Below, in pieces: positions 1 through 11,500 of a DNA stretch of 29,927 nucleotides. The position numbers and the translations under genes are program-made. The stretch spans positions 13,969 through 43,895 of the forward strand of contig JAKCWW010004018.1 in assembly GCA_026260175.1 (NCBI GenBank). Reading direction: 5' to 3'. The notes under the pieces were generated by a model that worked only from the letters and a program-made list of their open reading frames with translations, did not search any database and was not told the origin of the DNA. The stretch comes from Reticulitermes lucifugus. Lineage: Eukaryota > Arthropoda > Insecta > Blattodea > Rhinotermitidae. Positions within the stretch are counted from its first letter, which is position 1. The number at the start of each line of letters is the position of its first letter.

Positions 1-695
1 ATGCTGAGAAAACTAAGTACATGATCATGTCTCGAGATCAGAATGCAGGAAAAAATCACAACATAAAGATAGATAATTCAAATATTTGGGAACAAGCCTA
101 ACGAATCGAAATTCCATTCAGGAAGAAATTAATATGCAGATTGAAGTCGGGAATGCTTGTTATTATTCGGTGCAAAATCTTCTGTCTTCCAGTTTGCTAT
201 CCAAAAATACAAAGTTTAAGATTTACAGAACTATAATTTTGCCTGTTGTTTTGTATGGGTGTGAAACTTGGTCTCTCAAACTAAGAGAGGAACATAGGCT
301 GAGGGTGTTCGAGAATAGGGTGCTGAGTAGGATATTTGGGCCTAAAAGGGACGAGGTAACAGGGGAGTGAAGAAGACTACATACCGAGGAACTTAATGAT
401 CTGTACTCATCACCAAATATTATTTGGGTGATCAAATCAAGAAAAATGAGGTGGGCGGGGCATGTAGCACGTATGNGNGAGGGGAGANNTNCATANAGGA
501 TTTTGGTGGGGAGACCTGAGGGAAGGAGACCACTTGGAAGACCNAGGNGTAGATGGGAGNATAATATTAAAATGGATCTTCAAGAANNGGGATGGNGGGT
601 CATNGACTGGATTGATATGGCTCAGGATAGGGACAGGTAGCGGGCTCTTGTGAATGCGGTAATGAACCTTCGAGTTTCACACGACGACGCCTAAT
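1..695 (+). mobile_element. LINE (RTE-like) 3' fragment, decayed
   Basis: This is the C-terminal part of the reverse-transcriptase polyprotein of a non-LTR retrotransposon, cut by the window edge. Reading + strand with frame changes, it shows AEKTKYMIMSRDQNAG at the start, then [60 protein letters not shown] and DWIDMAQDRDR, followed by the short tail [10 protein letters not shown]. These are signature strings of an abundant insect LINE tail. It is a pseudogene: there is a frameshift near 80-140, in-frame stops near 368 and 638, and about a dozen N bases between 476 and 604. The clade is from memory; RTE-like is my best guess. Confidence 0.85.
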
Positions 696-1036
696 AACCC
701 AGAAGAGAGCAGATCTCATCAACATCGCGGCGGAAGCCTGAAATCAAGTGTTCATAAATTCATAAAGTTTTCATACCGCGTTAGGAGATATCAGTGTGCT
801 CGTCGTTCTTGACCCTGAACACATCTACACGGTACTCAATTACTTGCCATGTTCGTGAAGAATTGCCAGAGGCAATGCCGCTAAACTTCTGTCAATTCTC
901 TCTCGCGGGTGAGGCAAATCTCAGATATTTTTTCCGTAGACGATAGGAATGCCGCACTTTTATTATGGGCATAAATGAGATCACTTGTACGCGTGCACCG
1001 TGAAATCATGTACTTTGAAAGCAAAGAGAACATTGG
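695..1036. other. Non-coding 5' flank, CpG-rich
   Basis: No gene or repeat is recognised. CpG dinucleotides are frequent here, unlike most of the window, which fits a region upstream of the dipeptidase gene. A partial extra copy of the MITE inner sequence (GCACCGTGAAATCA, about 992-1005) lies just before the MITE. Confidence 0.4.
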
Positions 1037-1038
1037 TA

Positions 1039-1244
1039 CGGAGTGTTCCACTTAAAACCGGCCCGCTTGCACGGTGAAATCAAGAAAGGATATTTATAAC
1101 GCTCACAAAAATGTATTGATTCACAAGGATCTGATTTCCAACATCTTCTTTAAGAGTGGGCGTTTAGTCTACCAAACACTAAGTTAAACAAAATGCTTTC
1201 TTGATTTCACCGTCAAGCGAGCTGATTTTAAGTGGAACACTCTG
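1039..1244. mobile_element. MITE with about 53-bp terminal inverted repeats
   Basis: A short non-coding element with long inverted ends. The left end runs from about 1039 to 1091 and the right end from about 1194 to 1244; reverse-complementing the right end gives a close match, both containing GAGTGTTCCACTTAAAA and GGTGAAATCAAGAAAG. A TA dinucleotide flanks each side (1037-1038 and 1245-1246), the target-site duplication of Tc1/mariner-type elements. The middle of about 100 bp has no long reading frame. It was probably moved in trans by a mariner-like transposase. Boundaries depend on the TA interpretation. Confidence 0.75.
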
Positions 1245-1248
1245 TACA

Positions 1249-1730
1249 TTCTGTGTAAAAAGTCGCGGAGTGCATCACTGCAAGACCGTGGCTCGAATAT
1301 TTTGCAACTAACGTAATACCCGCCAATTTAGCGGTAATTAAATGAACACTCCGTGAAAATATTTCGGTCGCATGAGACAGGGCAAATTAGGTCGCAAGAT
1401 TTCTTTCATTAAAATTTTGAGGTCGAGTCTGTGCCCCTCCTTCTTTTGGATAGCGTAGAGTTGATTGACCTACCATACACGGGCTGCTTACCCTCAACAG
1501 CCTCCAGGTAGGGATGATTTTTATCAACCCCACTAACTGTAGCATGCAGCACTGTTCTCTGTGTTTAAAGACAGCCTTTCATTTCGAGATTAGCGTTAAA
1601 GTGAAGCAACAATAACTTATTTTGGTGATGGAAGAGTAGGATATCTAGTGAACATTGTCGCACTATCTATTCGTTTTAGTAGAAAGAAGCAACTATACTA
1701 ACATATGCAGCCTAGAAACTTTGCAGATCC
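1249..1730. other. Non-coding 5' flank
   Basis: No coding exon, RNA gene or recognisable repeat was found. It is moderately CpG-rich and lies upstream of the first coding exon, so it may hold regulatory sequence or a 5' non-coding exon, but nothing specific can be pointed to. Confidence 0.35.
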
Positions 1731-1731
1731 T

Positions 1732-1741
1732 CTATATAAAA
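1732..1741 (+). promoter_or_regulatory. TATA-like element (weak candidate)
   Basis: CTATATAAAA lies about 580 bp upstream of the proposed start codon in a CpG-rich stretch. If used, transcription would start near 1765 and the 5' UTR would cross the old SINE at 1800-2055. No initiator or DPE was confirmed and the match may be chance. Confidence 0.2.
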
Positions 1742-1799
1742 CGAAACAAATGAAAAATGTGTCTACATTGTTAATAACAGATAAATAAATAAAATTCCT

Positions 1800-2055
1800 T
1801 TAATCGGGGTGTTAATGCTAGATGAAGCTGCCCCCGGATCCACGAATTCTTTATCTGGGTCCTACATGGAGGTGAGCGATCAGGTTCACGCCCCTTCCGC
1901 CTTACCCTCCGTAAAACAAAAGAAGAGTCGATACCCATTAGATAGGACTCTGGGTGGACCCTCTGGATACGATACAAATCTGTGTCCCTGGCTGGACTCA
2001 AACTCCGATTCACTGTGCAGCCGGCCCGTAGGTTACTCACTGTACGGCTCTTAAT
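1800..2055 (-). mobile_element. tRNA-derived SINE, old copy
   Basis: Read on the minus strand, this copy has a degenerate Pol III B box (GAGTTTGAGTCC, near 2000-2012). Its body shares the order GGGTA..TCTTTTG..GGGTAA..GTGAACCTGA..CGC..CTCCAT with the element at 21935-22271. The minus-strand end is AT-rich (ATTTATTTATC, about 1780-1795), like a SINE tail. The A box is not clear, so the head may be worn or truncated. Family identity rests on comparing the two copies inside this window. Confidence 0.55.
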
Positions 2056-2317
2056 GAGCCTTTGCCATACATGGTGGATCGAATATACACACCTCTAACC
2101 CGTGGGCCCTGGAGGTCATTATCGACCCAGCCGGTGAGACTGATGCAAACTGCGCCTGCGCTAAAAATTAGCCCCCGTGTGCACAGATTATCTAGTACCC
2201 CGTGTGTGTCTTTCACACGCCTGTCGGTTGGGCGGAATCATTCCGAAAAGCAAATAGTGTTGGACACTGGTTCGCAATGCGGTAGGGAAATGTGCCATAT
2301 GTACGGCTTTTACAACG

Positions 2318-2583
2318 ATGGAAGCCATCGGGGAAGCCGATAATAGTGCGAATACGGCCGCGACAACGACCATCATCTGTAACAGTTACCTGCATTACCA
2401 TGCAGCCAACCAGTACGTATTGACTGCTGACAGAAAGAGGTCCCTGCAGAGGTTGGACGACTTGGATTTGATTGAACGGGCGGTATCCACTGGAGATGAC
2501 ACAATCATCGCTACTGGACAGCCCTACAAACAGGTCAGGACAAATATGTTACCTGAAGTAAAGTTACTTAGTGACAGCCCTCC
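2318..2583 (+). CDS. Dipeptidase exon 1 (start codon, N-terminal region)
   Basis: Encodes residues 1-88 plus two bases of codon 89. ATG 2318 (context AACGATGG) is the first in frame after the stop at 2255-2257. The peptide begins [12 protein letters not shown] and ends KLLSDSPP, with an acidic stretch [10 protein letters not shown] near 47-56 and no signal peptide or membrane segment. The exon ends at CC|GTAAGT, a strong donor. Its two-base overhang matches only an acceptor that supplies one base, which exon 2 does. I do not recognise this sequence from the family; it is assigned to the dipeptidase by position, codon character and exact phase continuity. It could instead be a separate short gene. 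Confidence 0.7.
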
Positions 2584-5500
2584 GTAAGTTAACCCCATGA
2601 AAGATTACACTCGTGATAAAATATTAAGAAGTGTGTCTCTGAATCACAGAAAACATTCTGTATTACAAAGACAACCCTTTAATGCCGTTTAGAGAAATAA
2701 TTGCTGTATATTGTGAGAATCATACGAAACACGTAAATACACTGCACAGGCAAAATGCTGTGTTTTCTTATTGTTAGAGTGTCACACGTAGGAACCACGG
2801 TACTTTAAAAGTTTAACTACAGGATCTTAAAATTTTTAGAACATGTAACATCGATAGGAGAAAAATAGAAGTGAATGCAAAATATCTGTTGTAAAACACA
2901 AAAAGTTTCCGAGGGAGGTAGAGATGTACATAGGAGGATAATATTAAAATGCCACATACGAAATACTTTGTTTGAATGTGAACAGGATAGTAATGGTATG
3001 CCTATAGGGTAGGACCCAGTGGAGAACTTTCATTGTGACATCGAGGAATATTGAAAGTCAGTAACAGGGTATATTTACTGAAAGGTCAGATAGTTTTTGT
3101 CCTATTTCAGTACTGAACAATCCTCGGCCTATCAACTGATTATAATGGGTAAATACGGTTTCAAAATATCAAGGCAAAGTTAGCAAATTGTTTGTTATTA
3201 TAAATTCATCATCTCTGGCATTAAGTCTGTGGAATTAGCTTAAGCAGCAATGTAATTTGCTCTCGAAAAGTGATCTATACAGATCTCAACTCTAGCTGTC
3301 ATGTCATTTAGCTGCCTACAGAGCAAGCAGCATCTAAAGAAATAAGTACTGTGTAGAAATACAGCAATTTCCATGTTGTATCTGAAGATGGGTTATCTTT
3401 TCTTTATAATCAAAATTCCTTCCATAAGGTAAGATTTTAAAACACAATTAGTTTGGGAAAAATTACAGATTTTGAGTTATGTGGTAATTAGTTTGTAATG
3501 CTAAAATACCTGCAAGTAAAATCACAAGTACAGGCACTTAAATATCATTGATTAACTTTTCCCTTCTCGTTTCGATTATATCAAGTAAATAAAACAAATA
3601 TTAAGATTTTTGTGAGTTTTTTTCTTCTATAGGGCTTCGTAATTCTATTCTATTTGTGAAAGAAATATTCCTTCCCAGACATATTCCAGGAAACAGAATA
3701 CAGAACGAAATTTATGAATACAAAACAATTAATTTTGAAACAAAAAAAAACTTTCCTTCTCTTCCTCCTGCTCCAAATCCAGGTTTCAGTTGGTACAAGC
3801 CTATCATGATATTAATATTTTTTTACGTGATCTTTCTATGAAATTCCGGGTCTTCCAGCGTCTCTATGTCATTTGAATGCAAGAATGCACTTTCCGTCAT
3901 ATACAATATTCCAAGTTAATTAGCTTTTATTATCACGTATTCAATTCGCTGCAGACCAATTATTTTTAGGCGCCTTTGCATAATTATCGAAAAGGGACTA
4001 TTGACTTCGTCATGTCTGTCCGTCCATCTTTCTGTCTCTCAGTCTCTACGCATGTATCAGCGCAGCTCCTACTTGATGGATTTTCGTGAAATTTCAAATT
4101 AGGGACTTCTGCGAAAATATGTCGATAGAATCCAAATTTTGTTAAAATATAACAGAAATATCGGGCACTTTACACGAAGTTCTATGTGCCTTCATATTGT
4201 TTTCCATAGAATGGGGAAACAAAATCGTCAATTACGGTACGGGTTGTTAAGCACGTTCGCGTAGGTTGCGGAAAGCGCCTGTTAGCTTCGTCATGTCTTG
4301 CCGTCTATGTGTCTGTCTGTCCGCATGTATCAGCACGGCTCCCACTGGACGGATTTTCGTGAAATTTGATGCTGGGGACTTTTAAGAAAATCTGTCGAGG
4401 AACTCCATATTTGGTTATAATCGGACAAAAATATAGGGCACTTTACCTAAAGACCTAATTGTGTTTCATATTGCTGGCAGTGATATATGTAACGCAACAA
4501 TGCAGAAAACACGTTACTCTGCTTCCATGGCAACACTGAATATGTATTACATTATTGGCAGTGACATACGTACATAAAAATACAAAGGGAAAGCACTGTT
4601 GCATTTCAATGGCAACAACGGTTGTACAAACACACCACAATAGTACATTATACATACATTTCCTAAGTTGTTTCATTTAGTATTCTATAAAGTTGTCCTT
4701 AGCTGTGACCTAGGCAATCCCATATTTTAGCTTCTTTTCTCAGTTCCTTCTTTATTTTTTTCTTCTCTTTTCCTTATAAATCCAGTTACATTTCAAAAAC
4801 ATTAACTTGGGCTTAGTTGTTATGTTACATAGTTGTAGTAGAAGATGTGCTCGTATGTTATTTTAAAAGTTTTCTTTCATAATCCCCTGCAGTCAGTTTT
4901 ATGTATTCAACCCCCTTTGCAAAGCTGCATTTAGTTGTTTAGACATGTTAGAACCAACATATGTAATTCTGGTTCTGTTTTACCATACTATGATTTAACG
5001 ATGACTGTGGGTGTTGTGTTGGTATTTTAGGCAGGCAGTCCTGATCTGGCCCGAAAATTGCCAAACGGCGACGCTGCAATTTTACAGAGTCCCTCCCCTT
5101 CAGTAGACAAAGGGACAGGTACAGATTCTGGTGGAAGTAATGGAAGACATGGAGAAAGAGGTACATTCTTGTCATAGGAAACAATTTATGGTGTTGTTTT
5201 TTTACTGACCTTATTTACATTGGCTGTTGTGGAAGACAGCTTCTAACGTATCATTCTTTAGCAAGTGTATAACAATGTTACAGGGTGTAATGACACATCA
5301 ATCCTTCCTAGCAAAGGCCTTTCTTTTTTAAGTATTTGTACTGTACTCACAAATAAGGTACATGCCAAAGAATGGTACTTCAGAAGCTGTTTTCCACTGC
5401 ACCAAAGCATATTACCAGCATCACAACTGATCACACATTTTAAGGCGCTGGGATCCACTGTACTGTAAAAACTCACACCTGACTTATTGGAAAGATGAAC

Positions 5501-8500
5501 TTATGTTTTATTATGTACTTATACATAGATGGTACTTAATGGTAGGACTCCAAAGAAGATCACTACCCTCAATCAGTTACCTGAACTGATTATCATACAG
5601 ACATCATATGTCTAATATCTTACATTACCTTTTATCAGGCTTATCGCTTGTATATATCTTTGTTTTGTATCTTTTAACATGTAACGGTCTTGAAAAGTTT
5701 CTGTAAGATTGCTATGATCCTTGATGGTGGCTGGTAATCCAAGACATGTCAGATCATAAATAAAGTGTTCTATGAAGTGTGTACCTTGCTGGTTCTATTA
5801 TCTCACTTTACTGGCATACTTGGTAAGAACGTGTTATAAAATTGACTGATCATGTGTATACACACAGAGAATGGGGATGCGGAGAGAACAGAACATTTGC
5901 TAACATAGCAAATAGTGCCTAATGGTGAAGGTGAAGACGAGTATGCGATAGTCATAGAATGACGTTTGGCAGGGGACAACAAAGTTCTTCTGACCATACA
6001 TGTAACTTTGAGGAGCGGCAAATGTCCCCCCCCCCTCCCCAATATATTTTCTACCTAAGGATAGTTTTCTTTTGGCTACTGAGTTGAAGAGGGGCAAATA
6101 AAAAATTTGGGGTAACAGTGGGGGGAAAGGGGTGTATGTGTATTAAGGACTGGTTCAAACCATTCTTTCCCCTCTTTCTAACTTGACTTCTTTGTAAATT
6201 AAAGTTCCTAATACACATGGTCGATTTTGCCCCCCTAATGTTATTAGCCACCATGATAAGTGGGTCCCTGTAATCACGGCATGGCACGTCCTCAGGTTGC
6301 GGATGGAGGAACGGCCTCTGGATATGTAGGGTAGCTGCGAATACATTGAATAAGCAGTCTCGGTCAGCCGACAAGGGGTGGTCCTCCAGCTTGGGGGTTG
6401 GGCGAGGTCCTAACAACTCCACACCGTAAAAAATTACCATGTTATGAAACACAGCACAAAGCCTTGGACCTGGACTGATCCTTTGGTACAACCTAAGCAA
6501 TGGAAAAGGGATATGAGATTTTGTACTTGGAACGTGAGGAGCCTGTATAGGTCAGGTTCACTTATGACAGTAGCCCTTCAAGAAGTGGGCCTGGGGTGGG
6601 GGGGGGGCATGGACTGGATTGGTATGGCTCAAGATAGGGACAGGTGGTGGGCTCTTGTGAATGCAGTAATGAACCTTCGGTTTCCATAAAATGCGGGGAA
6701 CTTCTCGAATAGCTGAGGACCTGTTAGCTTCTCAAGAAGGACTCTGCTCCATGGAGTTAGTTAATGTTATTAGCCATGTTACACCTATGCTTCTGACTGT
6801 TCTAACATTACTTGCAGGTGTTGGTTGGTTGTTTGTGACCTTCCAATTGTTGCAACTTCACTTTTTGCAGTTGTAGTTGGTCCTAACTGCAAGCATGGTT
6901 GGTTACTTGTGGCTAATTGTGGCAACTTTACTGCTGGCAGTCATGCTAGGGCCTAACTGCAAGCAGTGGTTGGTTCATGGCTAACTGTTGTCACTTCATT
7001 GTCTGCAGCAGTTCTTGAACTTGACTGCAAGCAGTGGTTAGCTGTTTGTGGCCTTCTAATTGTTGCTGCTGCTTTGGGTGTTGGAGTTGGTGTACCACTT
7101 GCACTTGAACTCCGCTCTTCACGTCTTCTTGAGGCACGTTTACAAGTGGTGAGGCGCATTTTAAAGGAAGTACCTCTTGTGGATGGGTAAGAATCAAGTC
7201 ATGCCATACAGTCTAGTATATGATTCCTTGAACCTGGTTATGCATTGATATATTTGTAATTGTTTTCATCCATCAACAGTTCTTGAGGTTATGTAATTAA
7301 TGGCAAAATGGTAGCTCAATCAAAAAGACAACTAGGATTCACTTTCTTACAGGGGGACTCACTTTCTTCCATGCTGCCATGCTAAACCTTTGAAGCCTAA
7401 AGTTCAGCTCAATAATGTACACAAACTCGTTCCTATCTAAAAGAAGCAGAGTGCATCTCGATTAATAAAGATCAGTTGGATAATGCCATGTAGGGAAAAA
7501 ATCTCTGTTTATTGTGAGAATAAGACAAATTACATACATACAATTTGTAGTTAAAATGCTAAGTTTAGCATGTTAAAGCATGTAGCATGTACAGTTGTGC
7601 TGCAAAGGGTTAATTCTGCCTAGCGCCCATCAAGCTTAACCTCGAACTAAAGTGGCCAGAATTTAAAGCTGATCGCTAACTTCCACGTTGAAGATGTACT
7701 TTCCCTCTGTGTCCATTTTGTCCCTTCGTGGCATGGTGCTTAAGACCAAGAATGAATTTTTTGGTTGCTGACAGAGAATTGGTGGGACTGACCATCCCAT
7801 AAATACAGATATGTCAGCAGTTAAAAGTGATGTAATATAACACATGATCTTTTCACACACTTCTCATAGTGTTACTGTGTGTGTGTGTACCATAGTTTTA
7901 ATGAAATGTTACTTTTCATCTTTCATTTGTAGTCACCACAACCACCACCACTACCATCATCATCATCATCAGCAGCAGCAGCATCAGTATCAGCATGTGT
8001 GTATTAACACATCAACACAGCTCCTGCGATTCCTCCTATTCCTATAACTTCTTTTTACACTTCTTCTGAAGTAATTTCTCTTTGTTTTCTGTTACTGATG
8101 CTGATGTGTGTAAAACTATAAAGATGGACTTCATGGTATTGCAGGCTTTATTATTAACTGCTGTATAGATATTTTTATATCTTTACTTACATATATTTTT
8201 TATCTCAGGTTGTCACAGCAGCTATTACCAGCTCATTGGAAGCAAGCTGCTATTGTGCCTATTTTTTTTTAAAGGCAAAAGAGCCTTGCTAATTATCATT
8301 CTATTTTGGTGCTTAATAATTTCTGTAAAGTATTTGAATTTGTGATTTGTGATCATATTTAACACTACCTTCAATTCATACTACACTGCTGTCAAATGAT
8401 ATCACAAAATCTCAGCCTACAAGCTCTAATTTGCTAAATTATCTTGATTATGTACACCATTTAATTAGCTCCCATTGTCAAGTTGATGCCATATATTTTG

Positions 8501-11500
8501 ATTTCAGTAGTGTTTTCAGCCTTGTGTCATTTACCTTGCTTTACATAAACTTACAGTTATATACCATATATATATATATGCTAACAACTGCACCATAATT
8601 AGATACAATAATATACAAATATGTGGTAATCCTGCTACATGTTTTGGCTTTTTTCGGCCGTCTTCAGGGAGGTATTCAACAAAGAGAAATACAATAATGG
8701 CTATTATGTCAAAGATGTGCAATGGTAGAGTTAAAATACAAATATTAAAATGGTTAAAAAGATTAAAAAGCTTAGTACAATGTGTATAATGATAGTTGTT
8801 ATTTGATTTTCTGCAATAGATGTTTGTTTGCAATATTCTGAAGGTTCTGTCTTGGGGCTTCTGCTTCTTAATGTATATATTGATTATATGTGCAGCATAA
8901 GAGAGCCTTTTAAGTTTCTTCTTTCTGCTGATCATGTAAAAGGTTTCTGGGATGTTAAGTCATTCAACAATTGTATTTGGGTATAATCAAGTACTGATTC
9001 CATACACAATTGGTGTACTGCTAATTTTATGACTCTCAAAACTAGTACAACTTGAGCCATTACCTTCTCTATGAGGACAAACAAATACTGTACAAACTTG
9101 GAAACTCTTATATTAATCATACTGATTGATTATATTAATGACCTGGGCATTTTTAAATTTTATATTATACTGGCATTGTCATGTTAATTATATTTTTCTT
9201 AGTTGTTAAGCTTTTGGTTCCTATTTTTAATATGACTTTTTGTTTATTGATTTTATATTTTTCAACTGTTAGAACTAAATTAGAGCAAACATCTGTAGTA
9301 TGGAATTCTGTTACACATACTGATGCTAAAATCTTCAGTGCATTGAGCAGAAGTTTTTAGCTCTGTTATAACCGATTTTTTTTCTCAAGTAATGGCTATA
9401 GCTATGCTAATGATCTTTGACTTCTTAATTTATGCACTTTGCCTGACAGAAGATATCAACTTGAAACAATTTTGATATGAATGTTTTCTGGGGTCCAAAT
9501 CTTGTCCAACTTCCATGGACATTCTTGGTTTTTCGAGTTCCCACTCAGAAACTTTGAGACTGTCCTTTGTTTCACGTTTTGTCCATTCTTTAAAAACTGG
9601 CCTGCTGGCAGGTGTGCCACTGCGGCAAATTCAGTTTGCAGTTATTTGGTATCTTCATAAAGCAACCTGTTACACTCAGATATGATCTTATTTCTACTTT
9701 TATATTTTATGGTGCTCCAATAAATTTTTGAAGTATATCTTTTGTTTGTTTTGTTTTTGTTTGCTTTCATGTGTCCTGCTTTTTGTCCTTTGTTATTTGT
9801 GTTTGAATGTTGTGCTGTTTCTGCTATTGGCCATCTGGCTGTTGACTTGTCACGTTAATAAGCAAGAACTGAATTGAATTGAATTGACTAGGATGATAAT
9901 GATCATGCTGATAAAAATACAAATAAAAAATTTGCTCAGAAGTAGCTGAAAACAAATAGAGGAACAAAAGGGTAGCACATTTAGTCTGTCAATTTCAAGT
10001 GTGGAGAAGTCGTATAATGACTTGGCTTACGTAAGTTATTTCTGTTTTCTTCATGTAGACATAATGATTTACCATGGAACATACGAAAATTCTTGCACAA
10101 CCAGCTGCATGATTTTCACTTCTCAGCGGATCTACGCCAGCAAGAACCTTGGTCACAAAGTGTCTGGTCACACACAGACTTGCATCGGTTAAAGCAAGGC
10201 ATGGTTGGTGCACAGGTAAAATGACATATGTATCATACTTGCAAGGTTAGATGTCATTTTCAACTTACTGTTCTGCTCAGTTGGCTTTATCTTTACAGTT
10301 CTGGTCTGCTTACGTTCCATGTGGATCACAGTACCTTGACTCAGTACAGCTGACTCTGGAGCAGATTGATGTGATTCACCGTCTTGTGGATAAATACCCT
10401 AATCAAATGCAACTTGTTACAAGCGCAAAAGGTGAGGATGGAATTTACAGCTAAACTGCCATCCAAGATTGAAACCAAGTGCTACCAAATAAATTACCAC
10501 TGTGTCTTGCCTACTTGGCATCCAGAGAGGTGGTACTGAAAGTAGGTATTTTTTTTTAATTTTGGAGAAGCAATTTGGCAAGCTATTATCACCCACAGTA
10601 CTAGATGAAATTTGAACTTTGAAATTGCATTATGAAAAACAATCGTATAAATTCAGTGCTCTGACTTAGTACAATCCGAAGTCCATGTCTAAGATGATTG
10701 CTCCAGAGGATTATTTTCTGGAATGTCTACTATGTCACTAGCTTCACTACATAATATTTTAGGTTTTCAGTCTATCCCTGCAGCAGCTCAAGTACTAACC
10801 AGGTGTTGGGGAAAGGGAAGCAGCAGTGGGACTAAAACAATGGTAAAAATATCCTTATGTAACACTCATTAACTAACAGAAACAGCCAAAAAGAAAAAAG
10901 AGATACCAGACAGTAAAATAAAATAAACATTCAGTGCACAACAAATTAATGCTGCCCAGCTGTTCATGGCCTAAACCTTAAAGGCTCATACCTATCTGTC
11001 AAGCACTTGTCTAAGGAACAGTTACTGTTCTCAGGTATAGAAGAGGCACATCAGTCTGGCAGAGTAGCAAGCCTAATTGGTGTGGAAGGAGGTCATTCAT
11101 TGGGGTCAAGTCTTGCTGTACTACGTATGTTTTACCAACTTGGTGCACGCTACATGACTTTAACACACACTTGCAATACTCCTTGGTGAGTAAATAGCTC
11201 ACACGATGGGAATTCACGTTTACAGCAATGCAGATATCCTGTTGATATGTGAAAGTAACAGATGCCAGAAGGGCATAATTGTAAGAACATTAAACTTTGA
11301 ACACTTCCATATTTTTACATAATGTTGTATTTACGCATACTGATGTCAGGGTTTTCAGTCTAATAATACCTTTTACGTATTGTGTGTATTGTCATTAATC
11401 TCGCCACATTTCAGCATAGAGTAGCATCTTCAGGTCTAGCATATACAAATGTCAATATTGCAGTGTGTGGTAAAATAAAATGACTAAGAATGTATAGAAA

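Noticed and set aside
2062..2343. 93-codon open frame upstream of exon 1
   Set aside because: It overlaps the exon 1 start in another frame, has no recognised domain and ends after the proposed start codon; the frame from 2318 has a strong donor with the right phase.
5031..5038. Alternative acceptors after 5030 and 5034 for exon 2
   Set aside because: Using either shifts the frame relative to exon 1 and runs into stops; only the site before 5039 keeps exons 1, 2 and 3 in phase.
5258..5476. Overlapping sense and antisense open frames near 5258-5476
   Set aside because: Neither has a known motif or suitable splice signals; they are chance frames in intron 2.
6051..6500. 149-codon antisense open frame
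   Set aside because: It covers intron sequence and the reverse of a LINE 5' region, and no motif or splice context supports it.
7844..8047. His/Gln-rich open frame
   Set aside because: The composition comes from a trinucleotide microsatellite; no in-phase splice sites surround it.
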